DNA of 64,000 nucleotides from JAPYTK01 sp964401935. GTDB lineage: Bacteria; Myxococcota_A; Polyangia; Polyangiales; Polyangiaceae. The stretch spans positions 35,111 through 99,110 of the forward strand of contig CAYOAL010000017.1 in NCBI GenBank assembly GCA_964401935.1. The letters are read 5' to 3'. The position numbers were made by a program, and so were the translations under genes. Under the pieces are notes generated by a model that saw only the letters and a program-made list of their open reading frames with translations, was not told where the DNA came from and did not search any database. Shown in pieces: positions 42,344 to 52,866 of the stretch. Position 1 is the first letter of the stretch; the number at the start of each line of letters is the position of its first letter.

Positions 42344-42361
42344 CCCCCTCGGTCACGGGGG
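42344..42361. terminator. Hairpin between convergent genes
   Basis: CCCCC (42344-42348) and GGGGG (42357-42361) pair around an eight-base loop between the lipoprotein gene and the opposite-strand kinase gene. It has no T tract and gives modest support for a terminator. Confidence 0.4.
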
Positions 42362-42392
42362 AGGGCCGATGTGGCGATCGAGCTCGAGGTCT

Positions 42393-44344
<1,952 letters not shown>

Positions 44345-44355
44345 CGCGCCTCGCT

Positions 44356-47300
44356 TCAGTCGAGCATGGGTTCGAGCTCTTCAGGAAGACAGGCGTGGGC
44401 GTCGGCCGCCTCGAGCAGCCGCGCGTTGTGCGACAGCGACAAGAAGGCGCGCTCGTACTCGGTGCCGCGGAGCCCTCGCACGCGTCGGAGCAGCGCGGGC
44501 ATCCCCCGCTCGATCGCGCGGTCGGCGCCGACCAGATCGCCGAGGTCGACCCGAGCGCCGTGCAGCGCGAGGTAGATCACCGCCTCGTTGAGGAGACTCG
44601 GCGCGCCAGCCTCCACGAGATCGGCCGCCTCCTGCGCGATCTTGGCCGCCGTCTCGAGCTGCCCCAGCCGGCGCTCGGCCTCTGCCCAATAGCCGAGCGC
44701 CACGGGGAGCACGTCGCGGTTGTCGGTTTGGCGGTAGGCCTCCGCCGAGATCTGGAGGAGCGCGCGTGCGCGCCCAGTCGCCGCGCGGTCGCCGCGGTTG
44801 AGCAGCTCGCAGCCACGGTAGAACAACACGCCCAGCGTCACGCGGTCCTTGACGATCCACGCCCCCGTCGCTGCTTCGTCCGCGCTCTCGCGGGGCTCGG
44901 TCAGCGCGTCGTCGAGCGATGGGTCGGCCCCGAAATGGGCAGCCCAGCCGAGCAAGATCATGCGCCCGAGGCGCACCGTGCCGGCGCTGCCGATCTCCTC
45001 CGCCATGCGGATGCCTGCCTCGATCTCCCGCCGCGCCTCCTCCTTGGCGCCGATGGTGGTCAGGGCGAAGCCGAGGTTGATCGTCAACATCGCCTCGCGC
45101 TGCTTGAGACCGGCGGCGCGGGCGGCGCGGGCGGCGTTTCGGCGGGCGTCGAGCGCGTCGGCGAGCTCACCGCGGGTTTGTCGTACCACCGCCAGCGCTT
45201 GCCACGCGTCTACCGCCGCAGACTGCACGCCCTGACCGTCGGCGAGCTCGAGGAGCAGCTTCGCCTGCTGTTCGGCGCGCACGAGCTCCCCGGCGTAGGC
45301 GTAGCGCGTGGCGAGGGTGGCCAGGCAGCGCGCCTGCTCGTCGAGCATCCCGAGCTCCGCGCTCTTGTTCACCACCTCGATCAGCCGCTCCTCGACATCG
45401 TGGCCCGCGGAGCGCGCGTGGTCGTAGCGGGCGCGAGCCCCCAGGGTCCGCACCTGGCACGACTCGTCGTAGGCGTTGTCGGCCATGGCCTCGATGGCGT
45501 CCGCGCGCTCGGCCGCGCGCTCGTCGAGGCGCGAGTAGATCTCGTCGAGCAAGGTGGCGCGCGAGAAGGCGAAGCGCTCGTCTTGGGCGAAGGTGAGCGC
45601 TCGATCGGCCATCCTCATCGCGTCGGTGAGCGCGTTCGCGGCGAGCGCGCGGCGGGCCGCCACCTCCCAGTAGCCGGCCGCTCGTTGGCTCTGCCCTCCG
45701 AGCTCGAAGTGCTCTGCGATGGTGGCCGCGTCTTCTCCCACCCCTGCCAGCCACCGCGCCACGTTGGCGTGCAGCTCGGCGCGCATCGTGTCACTCGCCG
45801 ACGCATAGGCGACGTCGCGCACCAGGGCGTGCTTGAACCACAGCTCGCGCGTGCCGCTGAAGCGGGAGAGCGCCTGCTCCACCACGAGATCTGCCTCGAG
45901 CAGCTTGTCGATGGTGGCGCCGACGGCCTCCAGGCCGGTGGCCGCGAGCCCCTTGTCCCAAGACGCGAGGCCGAACACGCTCATGTGCACCAGCGCGGAG
46001 CGGGCCGCGTCGTCGAGGGCATCGAGGCTCACCTGGATCGCGGCCTCGATGGTGGGCACGCTCGAGGCCGACTTGCCGGCCGCGATCACCCGCGCGAGCT
46101 CCTCGGCAAAGAGGGGCGAGCCGGCCGCCTGTTTGGCGATCTGGCCGAGCTTGGGGTCGTCCTTGTCGCAGCCGATGAGCGCGCGGGCGATCTCCATCGT
46201 CGCGCGCCGCGAGATCGGGCGGAGCTCGATCCGCACGTGATCGCGCTCGGTGAAGCGGCCGCGGTTGTCCTTCCAGAACGAGGGCCGGGCGAGCACGAGG
46301 ACGAGGAGGCGGTGGCCCTGGGCGCGGCTGAGCAAGTGGTCGAACCACGCCACCGACTCGGGGTCGGACCACTGAAGGTCTTCGAGCACGAGCACGCAGG
46401 GCTCGGCGCGGGTGACGTTGAGCATCAGCTCGGTCATCGCCAGGTACAGGATGTCGCGCGCGCGGTGAGGGTCGACACCGGCCAGCTGCTCGCCGGCGAG
46501 GAGGTTGGCGAGCAGACCGCCTTCGTCGTGGACGAGGGCGAGCGGAGCGAGCGCGCTCGCGACCTGCTCCACGCTGGCGCCCTTGGGGATGCGGAGGAGA
46601 TCGATGAGGGCGTCGGCGGCGGTGCCGAGCGCGCGGGCGCGGCCGTAGGCCTCACACCGAGCACGGACGATGCGGTAGGCGACGTCGGGGGCGCTGAGGG
46701 TCAGACCGTCTGCGTTCATGCCCGCCGAGGGCTCCGTCACCGGAGGGAGCGAGTGGCGGAACTCGGAGAGGCGGGTGAGAAACTCCCGCGCGAGTCGACT
46801 CTTGCCGATGCCGGGGGGACCGCTCACGCTCACCACGATCGGTTGGTTGTCCTCGAGGCAGCGCTCGTAGGCTGCAAAGAGCTTCTCGAGCTCGGCGCCG
46901 CGACCCACGAAGGGCGTCTGCTCCGTCTTGTGGCGTCGCTCGTGAATCTCGCTGTGCACCTCCCACGCGCTCGACGGTCCGCGCGAAAACTCGAAGCTCG
47001 AACGCGCGAGCTCGGCGGTGGTCTCGTCGGCCAAGAGCTGTCCCTCCCGCGCCTCGCGAGCCAGCGACGAGGCCTTGTCGACCACCTCGCCCACCGGCCG
47101 AGCGAGATCCACCAGCGCTCGCCCGGTCGCGACCCCGACGCTGGCGCCGAGGTGGCTGAGGCCCTGCCCGAGCTCGATGGCGAGGGCCGCCTCCCCGCCG
47201 TGAGCGCGGCGCGCGCCGAGGAACGCGACGATGCTGTCACGTCCGAGGCGCACCGCCTCCGCGCCACGCTCGCGCATGGTGGTGAGCTCCTGCTCTCGCA

Positions 47301-48276
47301 CCTCGCTGTTCGCGACGTGGAGGGCGACGACGGCGGTGACGAGGCGGCTCACGCTCGAGTGCACCGACTCGTGCTGCTTGTCGATGGCGCTCGCGAGCTT
47401 GGGGAGCTCGGGATCTTCCCCGATTTCGTGGAGGCGCCGCTCCACGTCGCCCGCGCGCGGACGGGCGTCCGACTCCAGCGCGAGCATGTCGGCCACGAGC
47501 TCGTCGAGCGCGTCGGGCACGTCGAGGACCAGCTCACTCAGCCGCTGGGCGGGGGTGGAGACCAGCTTGGCGAGGGTGGCGATGGCGCTCGGCCCGATGT
47601 GCGGCGGTCGGCCGCTGATCAGCTCGAAGAGCGTCGCGCCGAGCGAGTACACGTCGCAGCGGGGATCGAGCGTGGTGTCGCCGCGCGCTTGCTCGGGGGC
47701 CATGTAGGCGGGCGTACCGACCACCGGGCCCAAGGTGGTGAACGTCTGGGCGTCACAGGCCACACCGAAGTCGACGAGCTTCACCTGGAGCGGCGCGCCG
47801 TTGTGGCTGAGCACGATGACGTTGGAGGGCTTGACGTCGCGATGGACGATGCCCCGCTGGTGGGCGGCGGCGAGGGCGCTCGCCACCTGCTCGGCGCACG
47901 CCAACGAGTCGGGCAGATCGAGGGGCTTGCGTTGCTGTCGCAGGTGCAGATCTTCCCCATCCAGCCACTCCATCGCGATGTACGGCGTCTCTGGCCGAAA
48001 CACCTGGCCCGCGAGCTCCACCACCCGCGAGCCCAGCGTGCCGAAGTCGACGATCCTGACGATGCTCGGGTGCTGGATGTGTGTGAGCAGCTCTCCCTCG
48101 TCCAGGAACCGCGCGCGAGCATCCTCGTCCTCGTCGGGGCTGGCGATCACCTTGAGGGCCACCGGCTCGCCGCTCGTCCGATCGACGGCGCGAAAGACGA
48201 TCCCAGCCGCACCGCGGCCGACCTCGCGCTCCACGTCGAAGCGCTCGAGCGGGCTCACGCCAGCGTGGTGGTCCAT
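44356..48276 (-). CDS. Ser/Thr kinase fused to degenerate cyclase, AAA ATPase and helical repeats
   Basis: The start at ATG 48274-48276 gives 1306 residues. The kinase domain (about 10-270) has VGRGAAGIVFRAV, VALKVIA, HRDVKPSNVI and VDFGVA. Residues about 330-440 resemble a nucleotide cyclase homology domain (VAFLGARRAHGGEAALAIE, GASVGVATGRALV, GQLLADETTAEL) but lack the usual metal and base residues. An AAA/STAND ATPase follows with SVSGPPGIGKSRLAREF (Walker A, about 485-495) and VLVLEDLQWSDPESV (Walker B). The C-terminal half is TPR-like helical repeats. This is a common myxobacterial signalling type, with unknown input. The kinase at 42393 follows in an operon. Confidence 0.88.
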   Translation of the reverse strand: MDHHAGVSPLERFDVEREVGRGAAGIVFRAVDRTSGEPVALKVIASPDEDEDARARFLDEGELLTHIQHPSIVRIVDFGTLGSRVVELAGQVFRPETPYIAMEWLDGEDLHLRQQRKPLDLPDSLACAEQVASALAAAHQRGIVHRDVKPSNVIVLSHNGAPLQVKLVDFGVACDAQTFTTLGPVVGTPAYMAPEQARGDTTLDPRCDVYSLGATLFELISGRPPHIGPSAIATLAKLVSTPAQRLSELVLDVPDALDELVADMLALESDARPRAGDVERRLHEIGEDPELPKLASAIDKQHESVHSSVSRLVTAVVALHVANSEVREQELTTMRERGAEAVRLGRDSIVAFLGARRAHGGEAALAIELGQGLSHLGASVGVATGRALVDLARPVGEVVDKASSLAREAREGQLLADETTAELARSSFEFSRGPSSAWEVHSEIHERRHKTEQTPFVGRGAELEKLFAAYERCLEDNQPIVVSVSGPPGIGKSRLAREFLTRLSEFRHSLPPVTEPSAGMNADGLTLSAPDVAYRIVRARCEAYGRARALGTAADALIDLLRIPKGASVEQVASALAPLALVHDEGGLLANLLAGEQLAGVDPHRARDILYLAMTELMLNVTRAEPCVLVLEDLQWSDPESVAWFDHLLSRAQGHRLLVLVLARPSFWKDNRGRFTERDHVRIELRPISRRATMEIARALIGCDKDDPKLGQIAKQAAGSPLFAEELARVIAAGKSASSVPTIEAAIQVSLDALDDAARSALVHMSVFGLASWDKGLAATGLEAVGATIDKLLEADLVVEQALSRFSGTRELWFKHALVRDVAYASASDTMRAELHANVARWLAGVGEDAATIAEHFELGGQSQRAAGYWEVAARRALAANALTDAMRMADRALTFAQDERFAFSRATLLDEIYSRLDERAAERADAIEAMADNAYDESCQVRTLGARARYDHARSAGHDVEERLIEVVNKSAELGMLDEQARCLATLATRYAYAGELVRAEQQAKLLLELADGQGVQSAAVDAWQALAVVRQTRGELADALDARRNAARAARAAGLKQREAMLTINLGFALTTIGAKEEARREIEAGIRMAEEIGSAGTVRLGRMILLGWAAHFGADPSLDDALTEPRESADEAATGAWIVKDRVTLGVLFYRGCELLNRGDRAATGRARALLQISAEAYRQTDNRDVLPVALGYWAEAERRLGQLETAAKIAQEAADLVEAGAPSLLNEAVIYLALHGARVDLGDLVGADRAIERGMPALLRRVRGLRGTEYERAFLSLSHNARLLEAADAHACLPEELEPMLD

Positions 48277-48380
48277 CGGAGCCCAGCGTACGCAACTGAC
48301 CCCCCTCCGACAACGTGCGGGGGGCACAAAGCGCCCCGACGCGGCGGGGTAGCCGCCGGGCGCCGGCAGGCGCCGCCGAC

Positions 48381-48409
48381 TTGACTGGGGCCCACTACCC
48401 ACCTAGCTT
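48381..48409 (+). promoter_or_regulatory. Candidate sigma70-type promoter
   Basis: TTGACT (48381-48386) and TAGCTT (48404-48409) are separated by 17 bases, and the start codon follows 11 bases after the second hexamer. With no ribosome-binding site visible, the transcript for the 85-residue protein could be nearly leaderless. This is sequence inspection only. Confidence 0.35.
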
Positions 48410-48419
48410 CTGGCCCGGA

Positions 48420-48677
48420 ATGAAGCGCCATCGCACCTTCATCATCTTGAGCATCGCCACCTGCGTCGCCGGCTTCCTGAGCTGGTTCTTCAACCCCGCG
48501 TGGACGGGCTGGGAGGAGATCTACAAGATGGTCAGCAAGGGCGACAACATGCCCATTGCTGGCCTCATCCCGCTGATCATCTTCTTCACGTATCTGTCCC
48601 TGTCGGAAGCCCTTCGTCACGATCGCCTGATCCGCCAGGGCCGTGAGGACGAGGTGCTCGACGAGATGTACAAGTAG
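48420..48677 (+). CDS. Small two-segment membrane protein, 85 aa
   Basis: ATG 48420 opens an 85-residue protein with two hydrophobic segments (FIILSIATCVAGFLSWFF and MPIAGLIPLIIFFTYLSLSE) and a charged tail (RHDRLIRQGREDEVLDEMYK). The loop between them contains NPAWTGWEEIYKMVSKGDN. I recognise no family. It may head a + strand operon with the two unknown genes that follow, 30 bases downstream. No ribosome-binding site is seen before the start. Confidence 0.65.
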   Translation: MKRHRTFIILSIATCVAGFLSWFFNPAWTGWEEIYKMVSKGDNMPIAGLIPLIIFFTYLSLSEALRHDRLIRQGREDEVLDEMYK

Positions 48678-48707
48678 GGCGCGGCCGCCTCGAAGCAGAG
48701 GAATCCG

Positions 48708-50189
48708 GTGCTAGACCGCGTCGCGCTGCATCAGACCCGGCTGCGCACACCGGGGATCAGCCTCGACGCCAAGGGGGTCGCGCTCGGCGCGAAGGGGCTC
48801 GTCTTGCTCCCGTCGCTCGACCGCCTCGTGGGGTTCCTCGCCCTCTACACCAGCGGCGCGCCCCTCGCCGACATCCTCGGCTCGCTCTCCATCGACATCG
48901 TGCGGAGCAAGCTCGGGCATCGGGAGGTGATCTTGTCGTTCGCCGCGGAGGGGTCCGACCGGATGGATCGCATCGCGGGGCTCGCCCGACTGAGCGGCGG
49001 CTACACGTTCACCGGCACCAACCGGCACTTCGTGCAGTACCGCGACGCGTCGGCCCCGTTTGGCTTCGACGTGCGGGAGATCACCCCCACCGACGCCCCC
49101 GTCGCCCTCTACCACACGCAGTTTTCGCAGCACTACGAGTTCGAGCGGAAGGTGGAGCTCGCGTCGTTGATCCTTCGACTCGAGCCGCGGGTCGCGCCGT
49201 CGACCGCGCTCGAGCCCGGGCCGCGGTGGATCTGCACGGAGGCGGGCCTCGGGCCCGCGCTCATCCACTACTTCGTGCGCAGCCTCGTGCACGCCGAGGT
49301 GGGGGTGGCCGAGTGGCCGCCGGCCTCCGAGTTCGACGAGGGGCCGCTGCGCCGCTACGTGTTTCGCCTCGAGGAGGTGCCCGAGCGCATGAAGCTCTTG
49401 CTCGGTTCCACCCCTGGCATCGACGTGTTCCTGCCTCAGGGGGCCAACGCCGCCGTCGAGGTGGGGTACGAGCACCCCATCCACCTGCGGGCCTGTCCGG
49501 TGTTCCCGCGCGATGGCCTCGTGCTCCTGCGCGGTGGGGGCCGGGCGCCGATCCTCATCGACAAGCTCCCCGCGCTCGGTCCGGTGACCGCCTTCGCGCG
49601 CATCGAGCTGCGCGACGCCTCGTCGGCTGCGGCGGGGCAGCCCACCAAGCTCGCGTCGATCGCGGTGCCGCTGAAGCTCGCGCCCGACACCGATCCCTGG
49701 CGCAACATCAGCGCGACCCGGGTGGGCCCCGAGCACCTGGGCCTGTTGCGGCAGCTCGCGTACCGCCTCGGGCGCCGCGCGCTCGAGGAGACCACGGTGG
49801 CGTTCACCGAGCATGGCGCGTTCCTCGTGCGCGACCTCGGTATCGAGACCATCCCGGTGGGCGACTTCTACCGCCGGCTGCACCCGAGCCTCTTCGTGAG
49901 CGCGGGGTACACGCCGGTGCCTGCGGTCGCCCCCGAGGTGCTCCATCAGGCGTTCGGGGCGCCGGAGCACGAGCTCCTCTTCTTGAACCGGGACGGCTCG
50001 CGGATCGGCGTACCGCGCAAGGCCTTCGTCCCGCTCGAGCGAGCGCTGCTCGACGCGCAGAGCTGGAGCGGCACGACCCACGAGGCGGTCATGGCCACGC
50101 TCGAGGTGACGCTCCCCGAGCTCTCCCTCGAGTCGCCGGGCTTCCGGCCGCTGCGTGACGTGGACGCGAGCGGAGGGGCCGAGGAGTGA
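48708..50189 (+). CDS. Hypothetical protein, 493 aa
   Basis: This soluble protein starts at GTG, with AGAGGA about seven bases upstream. It has no signal peptide or membrane segment. The sequence is mixed alpha/beta with motifs such as SLDRLVGFLALYTSGAPLAD, HTQFSQHYEFERKVELA, YEHPIHLRACPVFPRDGLVL and VGPEHLGLLRQLAYRLGRRA. I recognise no domain. It is four bases upstream of another unknown gene, so they likely form a pair. Confidence 0.6.
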   Translation: MLDRVALHQTRLRTPGISLDAKGVALGAKGLVLLPSLDRLVGFLALYTSGAPLADILGSLSIDIVRSKLGHREVILSFAAEGSDRMDRIAGLARLSGGYTFTGTNRHFVQYRDASAPFGFDVREITPTDAPVALYHTQFSQHYEFERKVELASLILRLEPRVAPSTALEPGPRWICTEAGLGPALIHYFVRSLVHAEVGVAEWPPASEFDEGPLRRYVFRLEEVPERMKLLLGSTPGIDVFLPQGANAAVEVGYEHPIHLRACPVFPRDGLVLLRGGGRAPILIDKLPALGPVTAFARIELRDASSAAAGQPTKLASIAVPLKLAPDTDPWRNISATRVGPEHLGLLRQLAYRLGRRALEETTVAFTEHGAFLVRDLGIETIPVGDFYRRLHPSLFVSAGYTPVPAVAPEVLHQAFGAPEHELLFLNRDGSRIGVPRKAFVPLERALLDAQSWSGTTHEAVMATLEVTLPELSLESPGFRPLRDVDASGGAEE

Positions 50190-50193
50190 CGCG

Positions 50194-51090
50194 GTGACCA
50201 TCGGTCAGCGCGCGGAGGCCTTGGCGCGGGGCATCCTCGGCCCCATCGTCGTCGGAGGGAAGCTCGAGCTCCAGCGCCCGTTCGGTCCCAAGCTCGCGCT
50301 CGCGATCGGCGACGGCCGCTCCATCGTGGACAACGATCTCCGGCACGAGGTCGACACGGCGCGGCTTCGGGTGGCCCGCACCGTCATTCCGACGGACGCC
50401 ATCGCCCCCCCGAGCCCTGCCGAGTGGGCCCTCGCGGCAGCCTTCAACGATCTGTTGCAGGTGACCAACCACGAGCTCTCGAGCTTCGCCACGCGCGGTC
50501 GACACGCGACCCTCCTCGAGAGCGTCCACGCGCTCGTGGAGACGCTGCCCATTGGTCGCACGCTCGAGGACGCGGTCGGACGACACGCCACGTTCTCGCG
50601 GGCGCTCTTGACCTCGCGGACGGACACCGTGGTGGCGTGTTGGACCGGATCGTCGAGCTTCCGGGGACAGGCCCCCCCAGCGCGCCTGCTCGCGTGGCCG
50701 GAGCTGCGCAGGGTGCGTGTCGAGGCGACGAAGGTGCCGCTCGCGGAGATGGCGCGCGGCGCCGCCGTGGACGAGGGCGCCTTCGACACGGCGCTCGGCG
50801 GGTGGCTCGCGAGCTCGCCCCTCAGCGATCTCGCGTCGGCCCATCGGCTGGCGCCAACGTTCCACTGGTCACGGCACAGCGTCAGCTTGGTGACCACCGT
50901 GGAGGGCTCGAACCTCGCCCTGCGCGCGATCGGCTGGGCTACCAACGACGACCCCGACGCCGCCGAGCGGGCCGTGGACGCGTTGTCGCGGGCCGCCGAC
51001 CAGCTGACCGCGCCGGCGCCCAAGAAGATCGCACAAGAGTTCTCTCGCGGGCTGCGCGAGGCGAAGGGCCACTGGGCCGAGACCGCGTGA
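50194..51090 (+). CDS. Hypothetical protein, 298 aa
   Basis: GTG 50194, with GAGGAG seven bases upstream, is preferred to an earlier start inside the preceding gene. The product is soluble, with segments RPFGPKLALAIGDGRSIVDN, HELSSFATRGRHATLLESVH and TDTVVACWTGSSSFRGQ. No family is recognised. The stop codon at 51088-51090 lies inside the first unit of a 29-base tandem repeat that continues downstream, so the 3' end seems to have been amplified. Confidence 0.6.
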   Translation: MTIGQRAEALARGILGPIVVGGKLELQRPFGPKLALAIGDGRSIVDNDLRHEVDTARLRVARTVIPTDAIAPPSPAEWALAAAFNDLLQVTNHELSSFATRGRHATLLESVHALVETLPIGRTLEDAVGRHATFSRALLTSRTDTVVACWTGSSSFRGQAPPARLLAWPELRRVRVEATKVPLAEMARGAAVDEGAFDTALGGWLASSPLSDLASAHRLAPTFHWSRHSVSLVTTVEGSNLALRAIGWATNDDPDAAERAVDALSRAADQLTAPAPKKIAQEFSRGLREAKGHWAETA

Positions 51091-51270
51091 GCGGCTCACC
51101 CTTGGACGGAGACCGCGTGAGCGGCTCACCTTGGACCGAGACCGCGCGAGCGGCTCACCTTGGACCGAGACCGCGCGAGCGGCTCACCTTGGACCGAGAC
51201 CGCGCGAGCGGCTCACCTTGGACGGAGACCGCGCGAGCGGCTCACCTTGGACCGAGACCGCGCGAGCCGG
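51079..51270 (+). repeat. 29-base tandem array at gene 3' end
   Basis: Six complete units plus a partial one begin at 51079, 51109, 51138, 51167, 51196, 51225 and 51254 (start GAGACCGCG, 29 bases except the first at 30). The first unit holds the stop codon of the upstream gene. The second also has TGA, and later ones have CGA. There are no spacers, so this is not a CRISPR array. It also separates convergent genes. Confidence 0.9.
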
Positions 51271-51281
51271 GTCGTGGCGGG

Positions 51282-52478
51282 TCAACGCACGAGCTTCATG
51301 CGCGGATCGAGCGCCACGAGGAGCGCCTCCGAGGTCCCCGGGGGGGCGGGCTCGTCCTGCGACAAGATGTGGGTGAGGAACACGCCCGGCTGATCCTTGA
51401 GCGGATGGATCGACACCCTCACCGCCTGGTGATGGATCACGGTGGCAGCGCCGGCGTCGATGGGGGCGATGGTCGCGGGGGGAGGCTCCGGGCGAAACGC
51501 CTCGATCTCCTCACGCGCGAGCGGCTTCACGAGCGTCGCCCGATCGCCTGCGGACGCGGGCGGATCGCTCGGCGTGGGATCGTAAGGCGCCGTGTGGGGC
51601 GCGGGGATGCTGCTGTGGGGGGGCGTGCTCATGACGCTCGAGGAAGGGGCCGACTCCGGCCCGTCGCCCGGGGAGCTGGCGCCCGGGGAGCTGGCGCCCG
51701 GGGAGCTGGCGCCCGGGGAGCTCGCGCCAGCCTGGGCGCCTGCGGGTGAGCGGTGGCTCGGTGGCGTCTGAGCGATGCGCGTCGCGCTGTCGGGGGCGCT
51801 TGGCGCGCCGCGCTCCGACGTGGCGGTCGGTGCCTCGGCGTCGGCGCCCTCGGCCTCCGCGGCAGCCTCCGCGGTGGCCCGATCGATGAGCGCCGCCGCC
51901 TCCGGATCCGTCATCCGGAGCGTCTTGGCCTCGGCGCGCCGCCCCTTGGCGGCAGGTGGGCGGTTGCGGTTGGATCCCTTCGGGGGAGGCGCCTTGCCCG
52001 CCGGCGGCGCGGACACCTCGCCGCCGCCGGTGGGCGGCTTGCTCCGCGTCGGCGGGGCGGGGAGAGCTCGTCGGCCGGGTGGGGGCGCGGTCTTCGACGC
52101 GGTGGGTGGGGGCAGTGGGCGGCGGGCCGGCGCCGGAGCGGACGCGGCGTGGTCTTGCGGCTCCTCTGGTGTCGACGACTCGCTCGCGGCGCGGTGCGTC
52201 TCGGTCGCGGCTCCGCCTCCCTCGGGGGCGGCCTCGGGCATGATGCTCGCGCCAGCGTCACCGATGGCGTTGCGCAGCTCTGCCGCCGCCTTGGCGAGCA
52301 TGAGCGAGCGCATGTCGGCGCCTTCTTCGGAGGCGGTCTCGGCCGCCTTCTTCAGCCACCGCAGCGCCTCCTTGGCGTCGCCTTGTCCCCACATCGCGCC
52401 CGCGGTCTCGAGCGCCCATCGAACGTCGTCCGAGTCGCTGTCGTCGGTGCCGGGGAACGCGATGTCCGGGGTGCTCAT
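51282..52478 (-). CDS. Hypothetical protein with Pro/Ala-rich linker
   Basis: This 398-residue protein has an N-terminal helical pair resembling a TPR (DDVRWALETAGAMWGQGDAK, EALRWLKKAAETASEEGADM). A long Pro/Ala/Ser-rich disordered middle with four tandem GASSP repeats (15-base units at about 51661-51725) follows. A small beta-rich C-terminal part contains VRVSIHPLKDQPGVFLTHIL. There is no signal peptide. It is convergent with the unknown gene ending at 51090 and divergent from the riboswitch leader. Function is unknown. Confidence 0.6.
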   Translation of the reverse strand: MSTPDIAFPGTDDSDSDDVRWALETAGAMWGQGDAKEALRWLKKAAETASEEGADMRSLMLAKAAAELRNAIGDAGASIMPEAAPEGGGAATETHRAASESSTPEEPQDHAASAPAPARRPLPPPTASKTAPPPGRRALPAPPTRSKPPTGGGEVSAPPAGKAPPPKGSNRNRPPAAKGRRAEAKTLRMTDPEAAALIDRATAEAAAEAEGADAEAPTATSERGAPSAPDSATRIAQTPPSHRSPAGAQAGASSPGASSPGASSPGASSPGDGPESAPSSSVMSTPPHSSIPAPHTAPYDPTPSDPPASAGDRATLVKPLAREEIEAFRPEPPPATIAPIDAGAATVIHHQAVRVSIHPLKDQPGVFLTHILSQDEPAPPGTSEALLVALDPRMKLVR

Positions 52479-52561
52479 GGCCGAGATCGGTACCCTGAAT
52501 CGAAGTGTGGGGCGAGCCCTTCCGCGCTTGACGCCCGGCGTCCACCGGCGGAAGTCGTCAC

Positions 52562-52773
52562 CTCCAACAGTCGTGGCACCTCAGGTGTCGCGCATGAGAG
52601 GGAAGCCGGTGCGAAGCCGGCACGGCCCCCGCCACTGTAACCGGGGACGAAGGTGCCTCTCGTGGATCTCCGGATCCACGCCGACGGCAGTCACTGGGCT
52701 CACGCCTGGGAAGGCTCGCCAGCGGAGGAAGCACCCGAGGTTGAACCGGGAGTCAGGAAACCTGCTGTTGGAG
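52562..52773 (+). ncRNA. Cobalamin (B12) riboswitch
   Basis: The RNA has a perfect 9-bp closing stem (CTCCAACAG at 52562-52570 with CTGTTGGAG at 52765-52773). It carries the conserved core elements in order: GAGAGGGAAGCCGGTGCGAA, CCCCGCCACTGTAACCGGGG, the GCAGTCACTGGGCT and CTGGGAAGG stretch, and the B12 box AGTCAGGAAACCTGCT. These match the adenosylcobalamin-type riboswitch. When bound it usually lowers expression of the gene downstream, here the lipoprotein at 52867. No terminator with T tract follows, so control of translation is more likely. Confidence 0.95.
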
Positions 52774-52866
52774 CATTGACCGTTACTTCGGGGTTGGAGG
52801 CGCGGCAGCCGAGCTGCCTCGTCCTCTCGCCCCTCGACCGACGCGGGACGGCGTCCGGAGGTTCTC

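Noticed and set aside
44395..48384. Long + strand open frame of 1329 codons opposite the kinase-ATPase gene
   Set aside because: It is a shadow frame. The reverse strand carries unmistakable kinase and Walker motifs.
51079..51270. 29-base repeats considered as a CRISPR array
   Set aside because: The units abut without spacers and begin inside a coding gene. No cas genes are near.
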